A DNA stretch of 64,000 bases from Streptomyces aureocirculatus (GCF_000720475.1 NZ_JOAP01000023.1:55460-119459); one strand, 5' to 3'. Positions 27,957-36,965 are shown, counted from the first letter of the stretch. Notes: generated from the letters alone by a model not told the origin. A program made the numbers and translations.

Positions 27957-29117
27957 ATGGCACCGAGGATCGATCTCGACACCTATGTGAAGGGCGTGCT
28001 CGACGGCAAGCGTGCGCACATCGCGCGCGCGATCACGCTCGTGGAGTCCACCAGGGCCCAGCACCGCCTGCTGGCGCAGCAGTTGCTGACGGAACTGCTC
28101 CCGCACGCCGGACGGGCCCGGCGGATCGGCATCAGCGGGGTGCCGGGCGTGGGGAAGTCCACGTTCATCGACGCGCTCGGCACGATGCTGACGTCGCTCG
28201 GCCACCGCGTTGCCGTGCTCGCCGTCGATCCGTCGTCGTCGCGGACGGGCGGCTCCATCCTGGGCGACAAGACCCGCATGGAGCGCCTGTCGGTGGACCC
28301 GTCGGCGTTCGTGCGGCCCTCCCCCACCGCGGGCACGCTCGGCGGGGTGGCGAAGGCGACCCGCGAGTCCATCGTGGTGATGGAGGCGGCCGGGTACGAC
28401 GTGGTGCTCGTGGAGACCGTCGGCGTCGGCCAGTCGGAGACGGCCGTGGCCAACATGGTCGACACGTTTCTGCTGCTCACCCTGGCCCGCACCGGTGATC
28501 AGCTCCAGGGCATCAAGAAGGGCGTCCTGGAGCTGGCGGACGTGATCGCCGTCAACAAGGCCGACGGACCGCACGAGCGGGACGCACGCTCGGCGGCGCG
28601 GGAACTGGCGGGAGCCTTGCGGCTCATGCATCCCGCCGACGCGGCGTGGACCCCGCCCGTCCTCAGTTGCAGCGCCCGTGAGTCGAAGGGGCTCGACACC
28701 CTCTGGGAGCGGCTCGAACAGCACCGTGAGCTTCTGGACTCCACCGGCCGCCTCGCCGCCAAACGGCGTGACCAGCAGGTCGACTGGACGTGGACGATGG
28801 TCCGGGACGAACTGCTCGGCAGGCTGCACGCCCATCCCGACGTGCGGCGGCTCGCACCCGAGTTGGAGCAGCGGGTGCGCGAGGGGACGCTGACGGCGAC
28901 CGTGGCGGCGGAGCAGATCCTGGACGCGTTCCGGCGTCCGGACGGCGAAGCGGACGCGGCACAGCGTCCCCACGGCGGACCGGACACGGCACAACGTCCC
29001 CACGGCGAACCGAACGCATCACGGCGTCCCGACGGCGAACCGGACGTGGCACAGCGTCCCGAAAGCGAAGAGGACGCGGCACAGCGTCCCGAAGGTGAAG
29101 AGGGAACAGTTCATTGA
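27957..29117 (+). CDS. meaB: methylmalonyl-CoA mutase-associated GTPase with decapeptide tail
   Basis: MeaB/ArgK is the G-protein chaperone that loads and protects the mutase cobalamin. Seen are the P-loop GVPGVGKSTF, VDPSSSRTGGSILGDKTRM, the switch motif VETVGVGQSE and the base motif NKAD. The enzyme part ends near residue 326. From 28935 to the stop, six exact 10-residue steps follow (RPxGExDxAQ pattern, 30-bp unit), which is not part of the known fold. The TGA overlaps the next gene's TTG start. Confidence 0.94.
   Translation: MAPRIDLDTYVKGVLDGKRAHIARAITLVESTRAQHRLLAQQLLTELLPHAGRARRIGISGVPGVGKSTFIDALGTMLTSLGHRVAVLAVDPSSSRTGGSILGDKTRMERLSVDPSAFVRPSPTAGTLGGVAKATRESIVVMEAAGYDVVLVETVGVGQSETAVANMVDTFLLLTLARTGDQLQGIKKGVLELADVIAVNKADGPHERDARSAARELAGALRLMHPADAAWTPPVLSCSARESKGLDTLWERLEQHRELLDSTGRLAAKRRDQQVDWTWTMVRDELLGRLHAHPDVRRLAPELEQRVREGTLTATVAAEQILDAFRRPDGEADAAQRPHGGPDTAQRPHGEPNASRRPDGEPDVAQRPESEEDAAQRPEGEEGTVH
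28935..29114 (+). repeat. 30-bp tandem repeat forming MeaB C-terminus
   Basis: Six 30-bp units start at 28935, 28965, 28995, 29025, 29055 and 29085. The last unit ends at the base before the stop codon. Units share CAGCGTCCCSAMRGCGAA-like cores, and all keep frame. Confidence 0.88.
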
Positions 29118-30166
29118 GTCACGACGCCCCACCGGTCCTTACCCGGGTCGAGGGCCGCGCAGGCCACATCGTCCTGAACCGCCCGCGTGCCCTGAACGCG
29201 CTCGACCACGCCATGGTCCGCCTCGTAGACGAGGCGCTCACCGCGTGGGAGCACGACGACACCGTCCGGACGGTCGTCGTGAGCGGGGCGGGCGAGCGCG
29301 GCCTGTGCGCGGGCGGCGACATCCGGGCCGTACGCGAGGACATCCTCGCGGGCGGCGGCGCCGCGTCGGCGGCGTACTGGCGCGACGAGTATCTGCTCGA
29401 CGCCCGGATCGCCCACTATCCGAAGCCGTACGTCGCCCTGATGGACGGCTTCGTGATGGGTGGCGGTGTCGGCATCTCGGCCCATGGTGATGTACGGGTC
29501 GTCACGGAGCGGTCCCGCGTCGCCATGCCCGAGACGATCATCGGCTTCGTCCTGGACGTGGGCGCCACGTTCCTCCTGACGCGGGCGCCGGGCGAGCTGG
29601 GCACGCATCTGGCGCTGACCGGCACGACGGCGTCCGCGGCCGACGCGGTGCTGTGCGGCCTCGCCGACCACTACGTGCCGTCGGTACGCCTCGCGGAGTT
29701 CACCGCGGCCCTCGCGGACGCGGACCCGGCGGACGTCGTCCGGCAGTACGCCGAGGCGGCGCCCGCCGGTGAACTCGCCGCGCACCGCGCCTGGATCGAC
29801 TCCTGCTACGCCGCGGACTCGGTGGAGGAGATCGTCGACCGTCTCCAGTCCTGCGGTGACCCGGCGGCCAAGGAAGCGGCCGACGACCTGCTTTCGCGCT
29901 CCCCCACGGCGCTGAAGGCCACGCTCGCCGCCCTGCGCAGGGCGCGCCGCCTTCCCACCCTGGAGGAGGCGCTGGACCAGGAGTACCGCGTGTCGTGCGC
30001 GTGTCTGACGGCGCCGGACTTCCCCGAGGGGGTGCGGGCCCAGGTCGTCGACAAGGACCGGGCACCCCGCTGGTCCCCGGCCGACCTCGCGTCGGTGACG
30101 GAGGCCGATGTGGAGCGCTTCTTCGAGCCGGGTGCGTACGGGGAGTTGGGTCTCGGCACCGGGTGA
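29114..30166 (+). CDS. 3-hydroxyisobutyryl-CoA hydrolase-like crotonase protein
   Basis: This 350-aa crotonase-fold protein has an oxyanion-hole motif GERGLCAGGDIRAVRED, then FVMGGGVGISAHG and AMPETIIGFVLDVGATF, which matches the hydrolase signature with the HIBYL-CoA hydrolase C-terminal domain (CxxAPDFPEGVRAQVVDKDR). It would release 3-hydroxyisobutyrate in valine breakdown, whose carbon reaches methylmalonyl-CoA. That fits its TTGA overlap with meaB in the mut operon. The start is TTG at 29114. Confidence 0.85.
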   Translation: MSHDAPPVLTRVEGRAGHIVLNRPRALNALDHAMVRLVDEALTAWEHDDTVRTVVVSGAGERGLCAGGDIRAVREDILAGGGAASAAYWRDEYLLDARIAHYPKPYVALMDGFVMGGGVGISAHGDVRVVTERSRVAMPETIIGFVLDVGATFLLTRAPGELGTHLALTGTTASAADAVLCGLADHYVPSVRLAEFTAALADADPADVVRQYAEAAPAGELAAHRAWIDSCYAADSVEEIVDRLQSCGDPAAKEAADDLLSRSPTALKATLAALRRARRLPTLEEALDQEYRVSCACLTAPDFPEGVRAQVVDKDRAPRWSPADLASVTEADVERFFEPGAYGELGLGTG

Positions 30167-30215
30167 GGGCCCGCTGCCCGCCCACGGGGTGGCGGTCGTA
30201 CACCGCGGGCGACCG

Positions 30216-30653
30216 TCACGGCGGGTCGACTTCCGTGACGACGGCGACGAGTTGGAGCGCCCGGCGCTCGCCCCAGCGGGCCACTCCCAGGGCTATCCAG
30301 TGCTCATCGGCCCGCCACAGATGCAGGTCGGGGACCGATTCGCTGAGCGTCGCCCACGGGTCGGGAACCTCAGCTCCCTGAGCCATGACACGGAGCTGCA
30401 CACTGGCGAGGCTGAAGTGCTGCGGCTCGCCCCAGCGCTCGGCCAGGAGCACGGTCAGGGCGTCCCGCTCGGCCTCGTACTGCTCCTCCGCTTCCCCGTG
30501 GGCCGTGCCGTCGTCCCACAACTGGTCCTGCGTCGATAACTCCGCTACGTGGTAGCCCGGCCCGCCATAGCCGAGTTCCGACCTGCCGGACGCCTCGGGG
30601 AAGCCTCGGGCGCGCAGCAGGTCGATGGCGGCGATGTGGTCTGCGCTGCTCAT
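30216..30653 (-). CDS. hypothetical protein, 145 aa
   Basis: Not assigned to a family. It starts MSSADHIAAIDLLRARGFPE and has several Trp-rich strands (LWRADEHWIALGVARWGERRALQLVAVV) that suggest a small alpha/beta immunity-like or SMI1-like fold; that is only an impression. It is convergent with the crotonase gene and separate from the ABC permease. Codon use is normal for the window. Confidence 0.6.
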   Translation of the reverse strand: MSSADHIAAIDLLRARGFPEASGRSELGYGGPGYHVAELSTQDQLWDDGTAHGEAEEQYEAERDALTVLLAERWGEPQHFSLASVQLRVMAQGAEVPDPWATLSESVPDLHLWRADEHWIALGVARWGERRALQLVAVVTEVDPP

Positions 30654-30679
30654 GGTGTCCAGTAAAGCGGCCGCCACTG

Positions 30680-30821
30680 ACAATTGACTTCCCGTCAGAC
30701 GACCCACCGGCCCCTCAGCCCCTCCGACAGCCCTCTCAGGCCCTCCGCTCTCCCGGCCCCTCAGCTCCCTCCGACGGCCCTCCCAGGCCCTCCGCCTCCC
30801 TCCGACGGCCCTCCCCACCCC
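30680..30821. repeat. CTCCGACGGCCCTC-type short repeats
   Basis: The gap between the hypothetical gene and the ABC permease is a run of near-copies of CCCTCCGACRGCCCTCYCAG (about 27-44 bp apart). No gene is seen. Confidence 0.6.
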
Positions 30822-31559
30822 TCACGCGTCCCGCCGCCGCACCGCCCACCACCCGGCGCCGACCGCTGCCGCCGCCCACAGCGCCATCACGCCGAGGCCC
30901 GCCCAGCCGCCGAGCACTCCCGTCGGGTCCTCGCGCAGGATCTGCTGCCCGGCCCGGTCGGGCAGGAACTGGGCCGCTCCGCCCGCCACGTCCCCGATCA
31001 CGAACGGGACGATCAGGTTGAACGGGATCAGCACGCTGAGCACGGCGACCCCGCTGCGCAGCAGTGCCGCGAGGCCCGCCGCGAGCAGTGCCATGAGCGC
31101 GAGGTAGATCCCGCCGCCCACGCACGCGCTCACGGCACCGGTGTGGCCGAGCCCGATGGCGTGCTGGCCGAGGAAGGCCTGGCCGCCGAGGAACGCCGTG
31201 AAGCTCGTGAGCAGTCCGACCGCGAGCGCCGCCCCGCCCACGACGGCGATCTTCGAGCGGTAGAACAAGCCTCGGCGCGGCACGGCGGACAGGGAGACCC
31301 GCAGGGCGCCGTTGACGTACTCGGAGCTGACGGCGGTGGCACCGAAGCCGATGGCGGCGAGCTGCCCGAAGTTGAGCGCGTAGAAGGCGTCGAAGAGGGG
31401 TTCGGCGTCGGCGTTGTCGGCCTCCGCCCGGCCCACGGTGGCGAAGACGAGGACCGTGACGGCGACCGTCGTCAGGAACACCGCGGCGAGCGATCCGATG
31501 CTTCCCCGCAGCGACTTGATCTTGATCCATTCGGAGTGGAGCACGGCGGTGGGGGACAT
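30822..31559 (-). CDS. ABC-2 type transporter permease
   Basis: This 245-aa membrane protein has about six TM helices and the ABC-2 layout: SEWIKIKSLRGS at the N-terminus, the coupling segment VSSEYVNGALRVSLSAVPRR, and repeated hydrophobic spans to residue ~240. It starts 2 bp after the ATPase stop, so the two are one transcription unit. The pair probably exports a hydrophobic compound or peptide. Confidence 0.86.
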   Translation of the reverse strand: MSPTAVLHSEWIKIKSLRGSIGSLAAVFLTTVAVTVLVFATVGRAEADNADAEPLFDAFYALNFGQLAAIGFGATAVSSEYVNGALRVSLSAVPRRGLFYRSKIAVVGGAALAVGLLTSFTAFLGGQAFLGQHAIGLGHTGAVSACVGGGIYLALMALLAAGLAALLRSGVAVLSVLIPFNLIVPFVIGDVAGGAAQFLPDRAGQQILREDPTGVLGGWAGLGVMALWAAAAVGAGWWAVRRRDA

Positions 31560-31561
31560 GG

Positions 31562-32539
31562 TCAGGCCTCCTGGCGGGGTGCGGGCTTCTCGGGAACGGT
31601 CAGGGCACCAGAGGGGCCCGCGGTGAATTCCGTGGCGGACGCCGTGAGCGCCAGATACGCGTCCTCCAGCGAGGCTTCCTCGTCGGCGAGTTCGAGCATC
31701 GGCACGCCCTCGCGCGCGGCGAGCCTGCCGATCTCCTCGGCCCTGGCGCCGTCGACCGCCCACCGGGAGCCGTCGCCGTCACCGTCGCCGTCGACCGCCG
31801 TCAGATCGTGCCCGGCGCGGGCGAGCACGGCGCGCAGCCTGACCGGGTCCGTGGTGCGGGCGCGGGCGCGCGGTTTGCTGTGGGACGCGATGAACTCCCG
31901 CATCGGGGTGTCCGCGAGCAGCCTGCCGCGGCCGAGGACCACCAGGTGGTCGGCGAACGTCGCGGTCTCGTTCATGAGGTGGCTCGACACCAGCACGGTG
32001 CGGCCCTCGCGGGCGAGGCGTCGCAGCAACTCGCGGATCCAGATGATGCCTTCGGGGTCGAGGCCGTTGGACGGCTCGTCCAGGATGACCACGGCGGGGT
32101 CACCAAGCAGCGCGGCCGCGATACCGAGGCGCTGGCGCATGCCCAGGGAGTACGTCTTGACGCGGCGACCGGCGACCGCCGAAAGGCCCGTCTCCTCCAG
32201 GACCTCGTCCACGCGCGCGGGGGTGATGCGATTGCTGACGGCGAGCGCGAGCAGGTGGTTGCGGGCGGTGCGCGACCCGTGGGCGGCCTGCGCGTCGAGG
32301 AGGGCGCCGACCTGCCGCAGCGGCTCCTCGTACGCCGCGTAGGGCCGCCCGCCGACGGTGGCGGTGCCGGAGGTGGGCCGGTCGAGGCCGAGGACGAGGC
32401 GCAAGGTGGTGGACTTTCCGGCGCCGTTGGGTCCGAGGAAGCCGGTGACCTGGCCGGGACGGACGCCGAAGGTCAGGTCGTCCACCGCACGCGTGGTGCC
32501 GTACTCCTTGGTGAGCTGCTGGACGTCGATGCTGGTCAT
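31562..32539 (-). CDS. ABC-2 type transporter ATPase
   Basis: This 325-aa drug-export-type ATPase has Walker A GPNGAGKST, signature YSLGMRQRLGIA, Walker B VVILDEPSNGLDPEG and the H-loop VLVSSHLMNE. A DGDGDGDG run around residue 272 is a short repeat insertion. It is divergent, with a 108-bp gap, from a kinase/regulator pair that probably controls it in response to envelope or drug stress. Confidence 0.89.
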   Translation of the reverse strand: MTSIDVQQLTKEYGTTRAVDDLTFGVRPGQVTGFLGPNGAGKSTTLRLVLGLDRPTSGTATVGGRPYAAYEEPLRQVGALLDAQAAHGSRTARNHLLALAVSNRITPARVDEVLEETGLSAVAGRRVKTYSLGMRQRLGIAAALLGDPAVVILDEPSNGLDPEGIIWIRELLRRLAREGRTVLVSSHLMNETATFADHLVVLGRGRLLADTPMREFIASHSKPRARARTTDPVRLRAVLARAGHDLTAVDGDGDGDGSRWAVDGARAEEIGRLAAREGVPMLELADEEASLEDAYLALTASATEFTAGPSGALTVPEKPAPRQEA

Positions 32540-32647
32540 GGCATCAGCGTCATGGCGGGGACGGTGCCCGCGCCTCCCCCGTCCGGGGAGATCGTCTCTC
32601 CCGGAAGGGGGAGCCGGGCCGCGCGGCTGCCCTGGCACGATGACGGC

Positions 32648-33886
32648 ATGTCCCTGCCCTTCTCCCGGTGGTTCGGGCCGCTCACGCGGGCCGTCACGTA
32701 CACGCGCTGGCTGCACCTGGTCGTGAGCGGGGTGGTCGGGCTGACGTTCGCATCGATCCTCGGCATCACGGACGCGGGCGTCGCCGACTGGTTCCTGATG
32801 TTCTTCGTCCATCCGGTGCCGCTGGTGGCCGCGGCGGCGCTGGTTCCGGCGATGCGCCGCGCGGAGGGGTTGCAGGCGCGCGTGATGCTGTTCCCGGGTG
32901 CCCACGCGCGCGTGGACGACGATGAGAGCGAGGACGCCGCCGGAAGCGGTGTCTCCGTGTCGCCGTCGGCGTCCTGGGACGACCGCGTACGTACCGCGCT
33001 GTGGCTCGTGCTGCGCCTGGAGGTGGGCGGCGCGACCGCCTTCGCCACGGTCAATCTCATCGGCCAGGCACTGGCCCTGACCGGCGCGGCGGCGGGGGCG
33101 CCGGACGAGGACAGCCCGCTGTTCGCCGTAGCGGGACCGCGGTGGCTCGCCGCGCTGCTCCTTCCCCTGCCGCTGCTGGCTCTGTACGTCGTCGTCGTGC
33201 TGGCGGGGCTGCTGGTGGCGGCGGCCGCGCGCCGCTTCCTCGGCCCCTCGCCCGCGCAGCGTCTCGCCGCCCTGGAGGAGCGCACCGAGCAGCTCATCGA
33301 GCGCAATCGCATCGCCCGCGAGCTGCACGACTCCATCGGGCACGCGCTGACCGTCGCGGTCGTGCAGGCGGGCGCCGCGCGCGCCACCGCCGACCCGGCG
33401 TTCACCGAACGCGCCCTGGAAGCCATCGAGGACACGGGCAGGCACGCCCTGGAGGACCTGGAACGGGTGCTGCGGGTGCTCCGCGAGGACGGCAGGCCCG
33501 CGCGGGAGCGGCCGACGCTCGCCGACGCCGACCGGCTGCTTGTCTCCGCGCGCACGGCGGGCGCGAAGCTCTACGTCGACCTGAGCGGCCCTGTGGACCG
33601 GGTGCCGGGGCCCGTGTCGCGCGAGGGCTACCGCATGCTCCAGGAGGCCCTGACGAACGTCCTGCGGCACGCGGGGCCCGTACCGGTGCGCGTCCAAGTG
33701 GCCGCAGACGAGGCTTTGCTGACGCTCGACGTACGCAACGCCCTGCCCGCCCCCGCGGCCACGACGGGACGGGGCGGCAGCGGGCTGCGCGGGATACGGG
33801 AGCGGGCCACGCTCCTCGGCGGGCGCGCCGACACAGGGCCGCACGAGGGCGACTGGCGGGTCCGCGTGGAGCTGCCCCTGACGTGA
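32648..33886 (+). CDS. sensor histidine kinase, DesK/LiaS-like
   Basis: This 412-aa kinase has four TM helices in residues ~20-190, broken by an acidic/Ser-rich loop, and a HisKA_3 box RNRIARELHDSIGHALTVAVVQ with the phospho-His near residue 227. The HATPase_c domain has EALTNVLRHAG and GGSGLRGIRERATLLGG. Position next to the ABC-2 exporter suggests a LiaRS/DesKR-type membrane-stress circuit. The regulator follows after 83 bp. Confidence 0.88.
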   Translation: MSLPFSRWFGPLTRAVTYTRWLHLVVSGVVGLTFASILGITDAGVADWFLMFFVHPVPLVAAAALVPAMRRAEGLQARVMLFPGAHARVDDDESEDAAGSGVSVSPSASWDDRVRTALWLVLRLEVGGATAFATVNLIGQALALTGAAAGAPDEDSPLFAVAGPRWLAALLLPLPLLALYVVVVLAGLLVAAAARRFLGPSPAQRLAALEERTEQLIERNRIARELHDSIGHALTVAVVQAGAARATADPAFTERALEAIEDTGRHALEDLERVLRVLREDGRPARERPTLADADRLLVSARTAGAKLYVDLSGPVDRVPGPVSREGYRMLQEALTNVLRHAGPVPVRVQVAADEALLTLDVRNALPAPAATTGRGGSGLRGIRERATLLGGRADTGPHEGDWRVRVELPLT

Positions 33887-33969
33887 GCGCGGGGCGAACT
33901 CCGGGCGAGCGCACGTACGGGGGTGGGCGTGGGGCCCCTGGGCATGGGTTCGTGATCTACGCTGACCGG

Positions 33970-34632
33970 ATGCCGGTCACCGTCCTGCTCGTCGACGACG
34001 AGCCCCTGGTCCGCGCGGGTCTGCGCGCCGTACTCGAAGCACAGCCGGACATCGAGGTCGTGGGTGAGGCGGCGGACGGTGCCGCCGTGATCCCGCTGGT
34101 GCGTGAGCTGCGCCCGGACGTCGTCGCCATGGACGTCCGCATGCCGCTCCTCGACGGCATCGAGGCCACGCGCGCGGTGCTGCGCATGATCGACGATCCA
34201 CCCAAGATCGTCGTGATCACGACCTTCGAGAACGACGAGTACGTGTACGAGGCGCTGCGCGCGGGCGCCGACGGTTTCCTGCTGAAGCGGGCCAGGCCGG
34301 CCGAGATCGTGCACGCGGTGCGCCTCGTGGCCGAGGGCGAGTCGCTGCTGTTCCCCGCGGCAGTGCGGGAGCTCGCGGGCGCCCACGGCACCCGGCGCGG
34401 CAATCCGGCCGCGGTGGCCGCCCTGGAGCGGGCGGCGCTGACCGGCCGCGAGGAGGAAGTCCTTCGTCTGATGGCGCGCGGCCTGTCCAACGCGGAGATC
34501 GCCGCCCGCCTCGTCGTCGGCACCGAGACCGTGAAGTCGCACGTCAGCTCGCTCCTTGCCAAGCTCGGCGCGCGCGACCGCACCCAGGCCGTCATCACGG
34601 CGTACGAATCCGGTTTCGTCGCGCCGGGCTGA
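33970..34632 (+). CDS. LuxR/NarL-family response regulator
   Basis: This 220-aa protein has a receiver (LLVDDEP; phospho-Asp in VVAMDVRMPLLDG near residue 54; Lys in LLKRA) and a LuxR HTH (LTGREEEVLRLMARGLSNAEIAARL). It is the likely partner of the kinase upstream. A TACGCT -10 at 33958-33963 lies 6 nt before the ATG, so it can also be transcribed alone as a leaderless mRNA. Confidence 0.9.
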   Translation: MPVTVLLVDDEPLVRAGLRAVLEAQPDIEVVGEAADGAAVIPLVRELRPDVVAMDVRMPLLDGIEATRAVLRMIDDPPKIVVITTFENDEYVYEALRAGADGFLLKRARPAEIVHAVRLVAEGESLLFPAAVRELAGAHGTRRGNPAAVAALERAALTGREEEVLRLMARGLSNAEIAARLVVGTETVKSHVSSLLAKLGARDRTQAVITAYESGFVAPG

Positions 34633-34824
34633 TCCGGCCACCCGCCCACGCCCCCGCCCGCCCGGCGAGCCCGCGCCCGTCACCGTCGGCGGCCCGCCCG
34701 GCTGGTCCGCTTTCGTCACCTGCGGCCGAGTCCGGTCGGGCCCGCGGCCTGATCGGCACTCGCCCCGGTCGGCGCCTTCCGAGTACCCTTCGCCCATCAT
34801 GCGCATGGAACGGAAGGACGGACG

Positions 34825-35982
34825 TTGGGGCGGCTGACCGGCGGGGATCCTTCTCTGCTACGGCGGATCAACTCGGCGGTGGTGCTGCACGCACTGCGCG
34901 CCGCGGACTTCGCGACTCTTACGGAGATCACCCGGGTGACGGGGCTTTCGCGGCCCACCGTCGAGGGCGTGGTCGAAGGGCTGAGCGAGGCCGGGCTCGT
35001 CGTGGAGACGGACGCGGACGAGGGCGGCGCGCGGCGCCAGGGACGGCCTGCGCGGAAGTTCCGCTTCCGCGCGGAGGCGGGCCATCTGCTCGGCCTGGAG
35101 ATCGGCGCGCACCGGGTCGCCGCGGTCCTGTCCGACCTCGACGGCAAGATTCTCGGCACCGCGGCGAAGAACGTGTCGGAGACGGCGCCCGCGGACGAGC
35201 GCCTCGACAAGCTGCGCACGGCCGTGGCCGACCTGCTGCGCCGCGCGGGGGTGTCCCGTGGCTCGCTGCGCGCCGTCGGCGTCGGCAGCCCCGGGATCGT
35301 GGAGGCCGACGGCTCTGTGCGGCTGAGCACCGCGCTGCCCGGGTGGACGGGCCTGCCCCTGGGCGAACGGCTGCGCCGTTCCTTCAAGTGCCCTGTCCTG
35401 GTGGAGAACGACGCCAACGCGGCGGCGGTCGCCGAGCACTGGAAGGGCGCGGCCACGGAGTCGGACGACGTGGTGTTCGTCCTGGCGGGCCTGAGCCCCG
35501 GTGCCGGATCGCTGATCGGCGGGCGGCTGCACCGCGGGTACGGCGGGGCGGCGGGCGAGATCGGCGCCCTGCACCTGCTGGGCCGCGACGTGACGCCGGA
35601 GACGCTTCTGTCGACGACGGACGAACCGCTGCACCCGTTGGACGAGCAGGCGGTTGCGGAGGTCTTCGCGCACGCGCGCGAGGGCGACGAGCGGGCCCGC
35701 GCGGCGGTCGACCGCTTCATACGGCGCCTGGTGCACGACGTGGGCGCCCTGGTGCTCGCGCTCGACCCGGAACTCGTCGTGGTGGGCGGCTGGGCGGCGG
35801 GCCTCGACGGCGTCCTGGAGCCGCTCCACCGCGAGCTGACCCGCTACTGCCTGCGGCCACCGCGGGTGGCGCTCTCGCTCCTCGGCGAGGCCGCCGTGGC
35901 CACGGGCGCCCTGCGGCTCGCGCTCGACCACGTGGACGAGGAACTGTTCGCCGTCGAGGGCACGGTGACGGCACACCAGTAG
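34825..35982 (+). CDS. ROK-family transcriptional regulator
   Basis: This 385-aa protein has an N-terminal winged HTH (about residues 10-60; LTEITRVTGLSRPTVEGVVEGL) and a ROK sugar-kinase-like domain with GVGSPGIVEADG and VENDANAAAVAEHW. The zinc-site motif CxCGxxGCxE of many ROK proteins is not present (GAAGEIGALHLLG follows instead), so sugar-kinase activity is doubtful. The TTG start at 34825 has GGAAGGACG upstream. It is convergent with the GntR gene. Confidence 0.85.
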   Translation: MGRLTGGDPSLLRRINSAVVLHALRAADFATLTEITRVTGLSRPTVEGVVEGLSEAGLVVETDADEGGARRQGRPARKFRFRAEAGHLLGLEIGAHRVAAVLSDLDGKILGTAAKNVSETAPADERLDKLRTAVADLLRRAGVSRGSLRAVGVGSPGIVEADGSVRLSTALPGWTGLPLGERLRRSFKCPVLVENDANAAAVAEHWKGAATESDDVVFVLAGLSPGAGSLIGGRLHRGYGGAAGEIGALHLLGRDVTPETLLSTTDEPLHPLDEQAVAEVFAHAREGDERARAAVDRFIRRLVHDVGALVLALDPELVVVGGWAAGLDGVLEPLHRELTRYCLRPPRVALSLLGEAAVATGALRLALDHVDEELFAVEGTVTAHQ

Positions 35983-36007
35983 GCCAGGAGGAACACCCCC
36001 TGGCCTA
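35980..36007. terminator. stem-loop overlapping ROK stop codon
   Basis: Perfect 9-bp arms TAGGCCAGG (35980-35988) and CCTGGCCTA (35999-36007) surround a 10-nt loop. The first three bases are the ROK stop codon. It lies between convergent genes and could terminate both ways. Confidence 0.6.
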
Positions 36008-36092
36008 TGAAGACCGCGGTACGGCGCCGGTACGGCAGCGCGCCTGCTTCAGAGGGCGTCCCGCCCGGTCGGTCACAGGGCGCCCCGCCGGG

Positions 36093-36854
36093 TCAGGAAG
36101 CGCGCTGCTCCGGCCCGTGGTGGATCTCGACGGCTCCCTGGTCGCCGAAGGTGAGGCGGCAGGTGTCCGCGCGGTACGTCGCCACGGAGAGGGCGGCCGT
36201 GCCGCCGCCGGCGAGGAAACGGGTGGTGACGAGGAGGACGGGCGCACCAGGCAGCCGGTCGAGGGCCTTGGCGTCGTCCGCGCGGGCGGAGCCGAGCTCC
36301 ACGGCACGGTCCTGGCCCTCCAGGTCGAGCCGCCCGAGCTCGCGCAGCACAGCACGCGCGCGGGCCGGTCCCGCGGGGGCGTCGATCGCCGAGAGGTCGG
36401 GGACCGAGGCCGCCGGGACGTAAAGAAGTTCGGCGGCGACGGGCTGGCCGTGCGACACGCGGGTGCGCCGCACCACGTGCACGGGCTCGTCCGGCTCGAC
36501 GCCGAGGGCGCGGGCCACATGGGCGGGCGGCGCGGCGAGCTCGCTGTCGGCCGGCTGCCAGGCGTCGCCGACCGCGCCGGGCCAGCTCCCCTGGGCGGAG
36601 CCGACGGCCACGCCCATGCGGGGCGGCGCCACGGTCGTGCCGACACCTCGGCGGCGCTGCAGCCGCCCTTCCAGCTCGAGCTGCTCCAGTGCCTGGCGCA
36701 GCGTCGCGCGGGCGACGCCGAACCGGGCGGCGAGGTCGCGCTCGTTGGGCAGGATCTCGCCCACGGCGAACTCGGAGTCCAGCGCTTCGCTGAGCACGGT
36801 CTTGAGGTGCCAGTACTTCGGCTCCGGCACCGTTTCGAGCTGCGTGGTCCCCAC
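36093..36854 (-). CDS. GntR/HutC-family transcriptional regulator
   Basis: This 253-aa protein has an N-terminal GntR winged HTH (LPNERDLAARFGVARATLRQALEQLELEGRLQRRRGVGT) and a C-terminal UTRA effector domain (HVVRRTRVSHGQPVA, then LLVTTRFLAGG). The start is GTG at 36854, preceded by GGAGGACAG. The operator-like TTGGTC-AA-GACCAA over its own -35 suggests autorepression and a sugar-type effector; the regulon is unknown. Confidence 0.87.
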   Translation of the reverse strand: MGTTQLETVPEPKYWHLKTVLSEALDSEFAVGEILPNERDLAARFGVARATLRQALEQLELEGRLQRRRGVGTTVAPPRMGVAVGSAQGSWPGAVGDAWQPADSELAAPPAHVARALGVEPDEPVHVVRRTRVSHGQPVAAELLYVPAASVPDLSAIDAPAGPARARAVLRELGRLDLEGQDRAVELGSARADDAKALDRLPGAPVLLVTTRFLAGGGTAALSVATYRADTCRLTFGDQGAVEIHHGPEQRAS

Positions 36855-36930
36855 CCTGTCCTCCGCAATCGCCGCGCGCAGGCGGCTTTTCAGCGCCTTG
36901 TTTATTAAAGGTTCCTGCACTATCTCAGCG

Positions 36931-36965
36931 ACGATAGAGCCGCGCTCACCCTTGGTCAAGACCAA
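36931..36965 (-). promoter_or_regulatory. GntR gene promoter with operator dyad on -35
   Basis: On the minus strand, TTGACC (36954-36959) and TATCGT (36931-36936) are separated by 17 bp. The dyad TTGGTC-N2-GACCAA at 36952-36965 covers the -35. It differs at one core base from the DasR dre core TGGTCTAGACCA. TSS-to-start distance is about 70 nt. Confidence 0.65.

Noticed and set aside
24516..29003. 1495-aa minus-strand ORF
   Set aside because: Antisense to mutA, mutB and meaB; no domain pattern.
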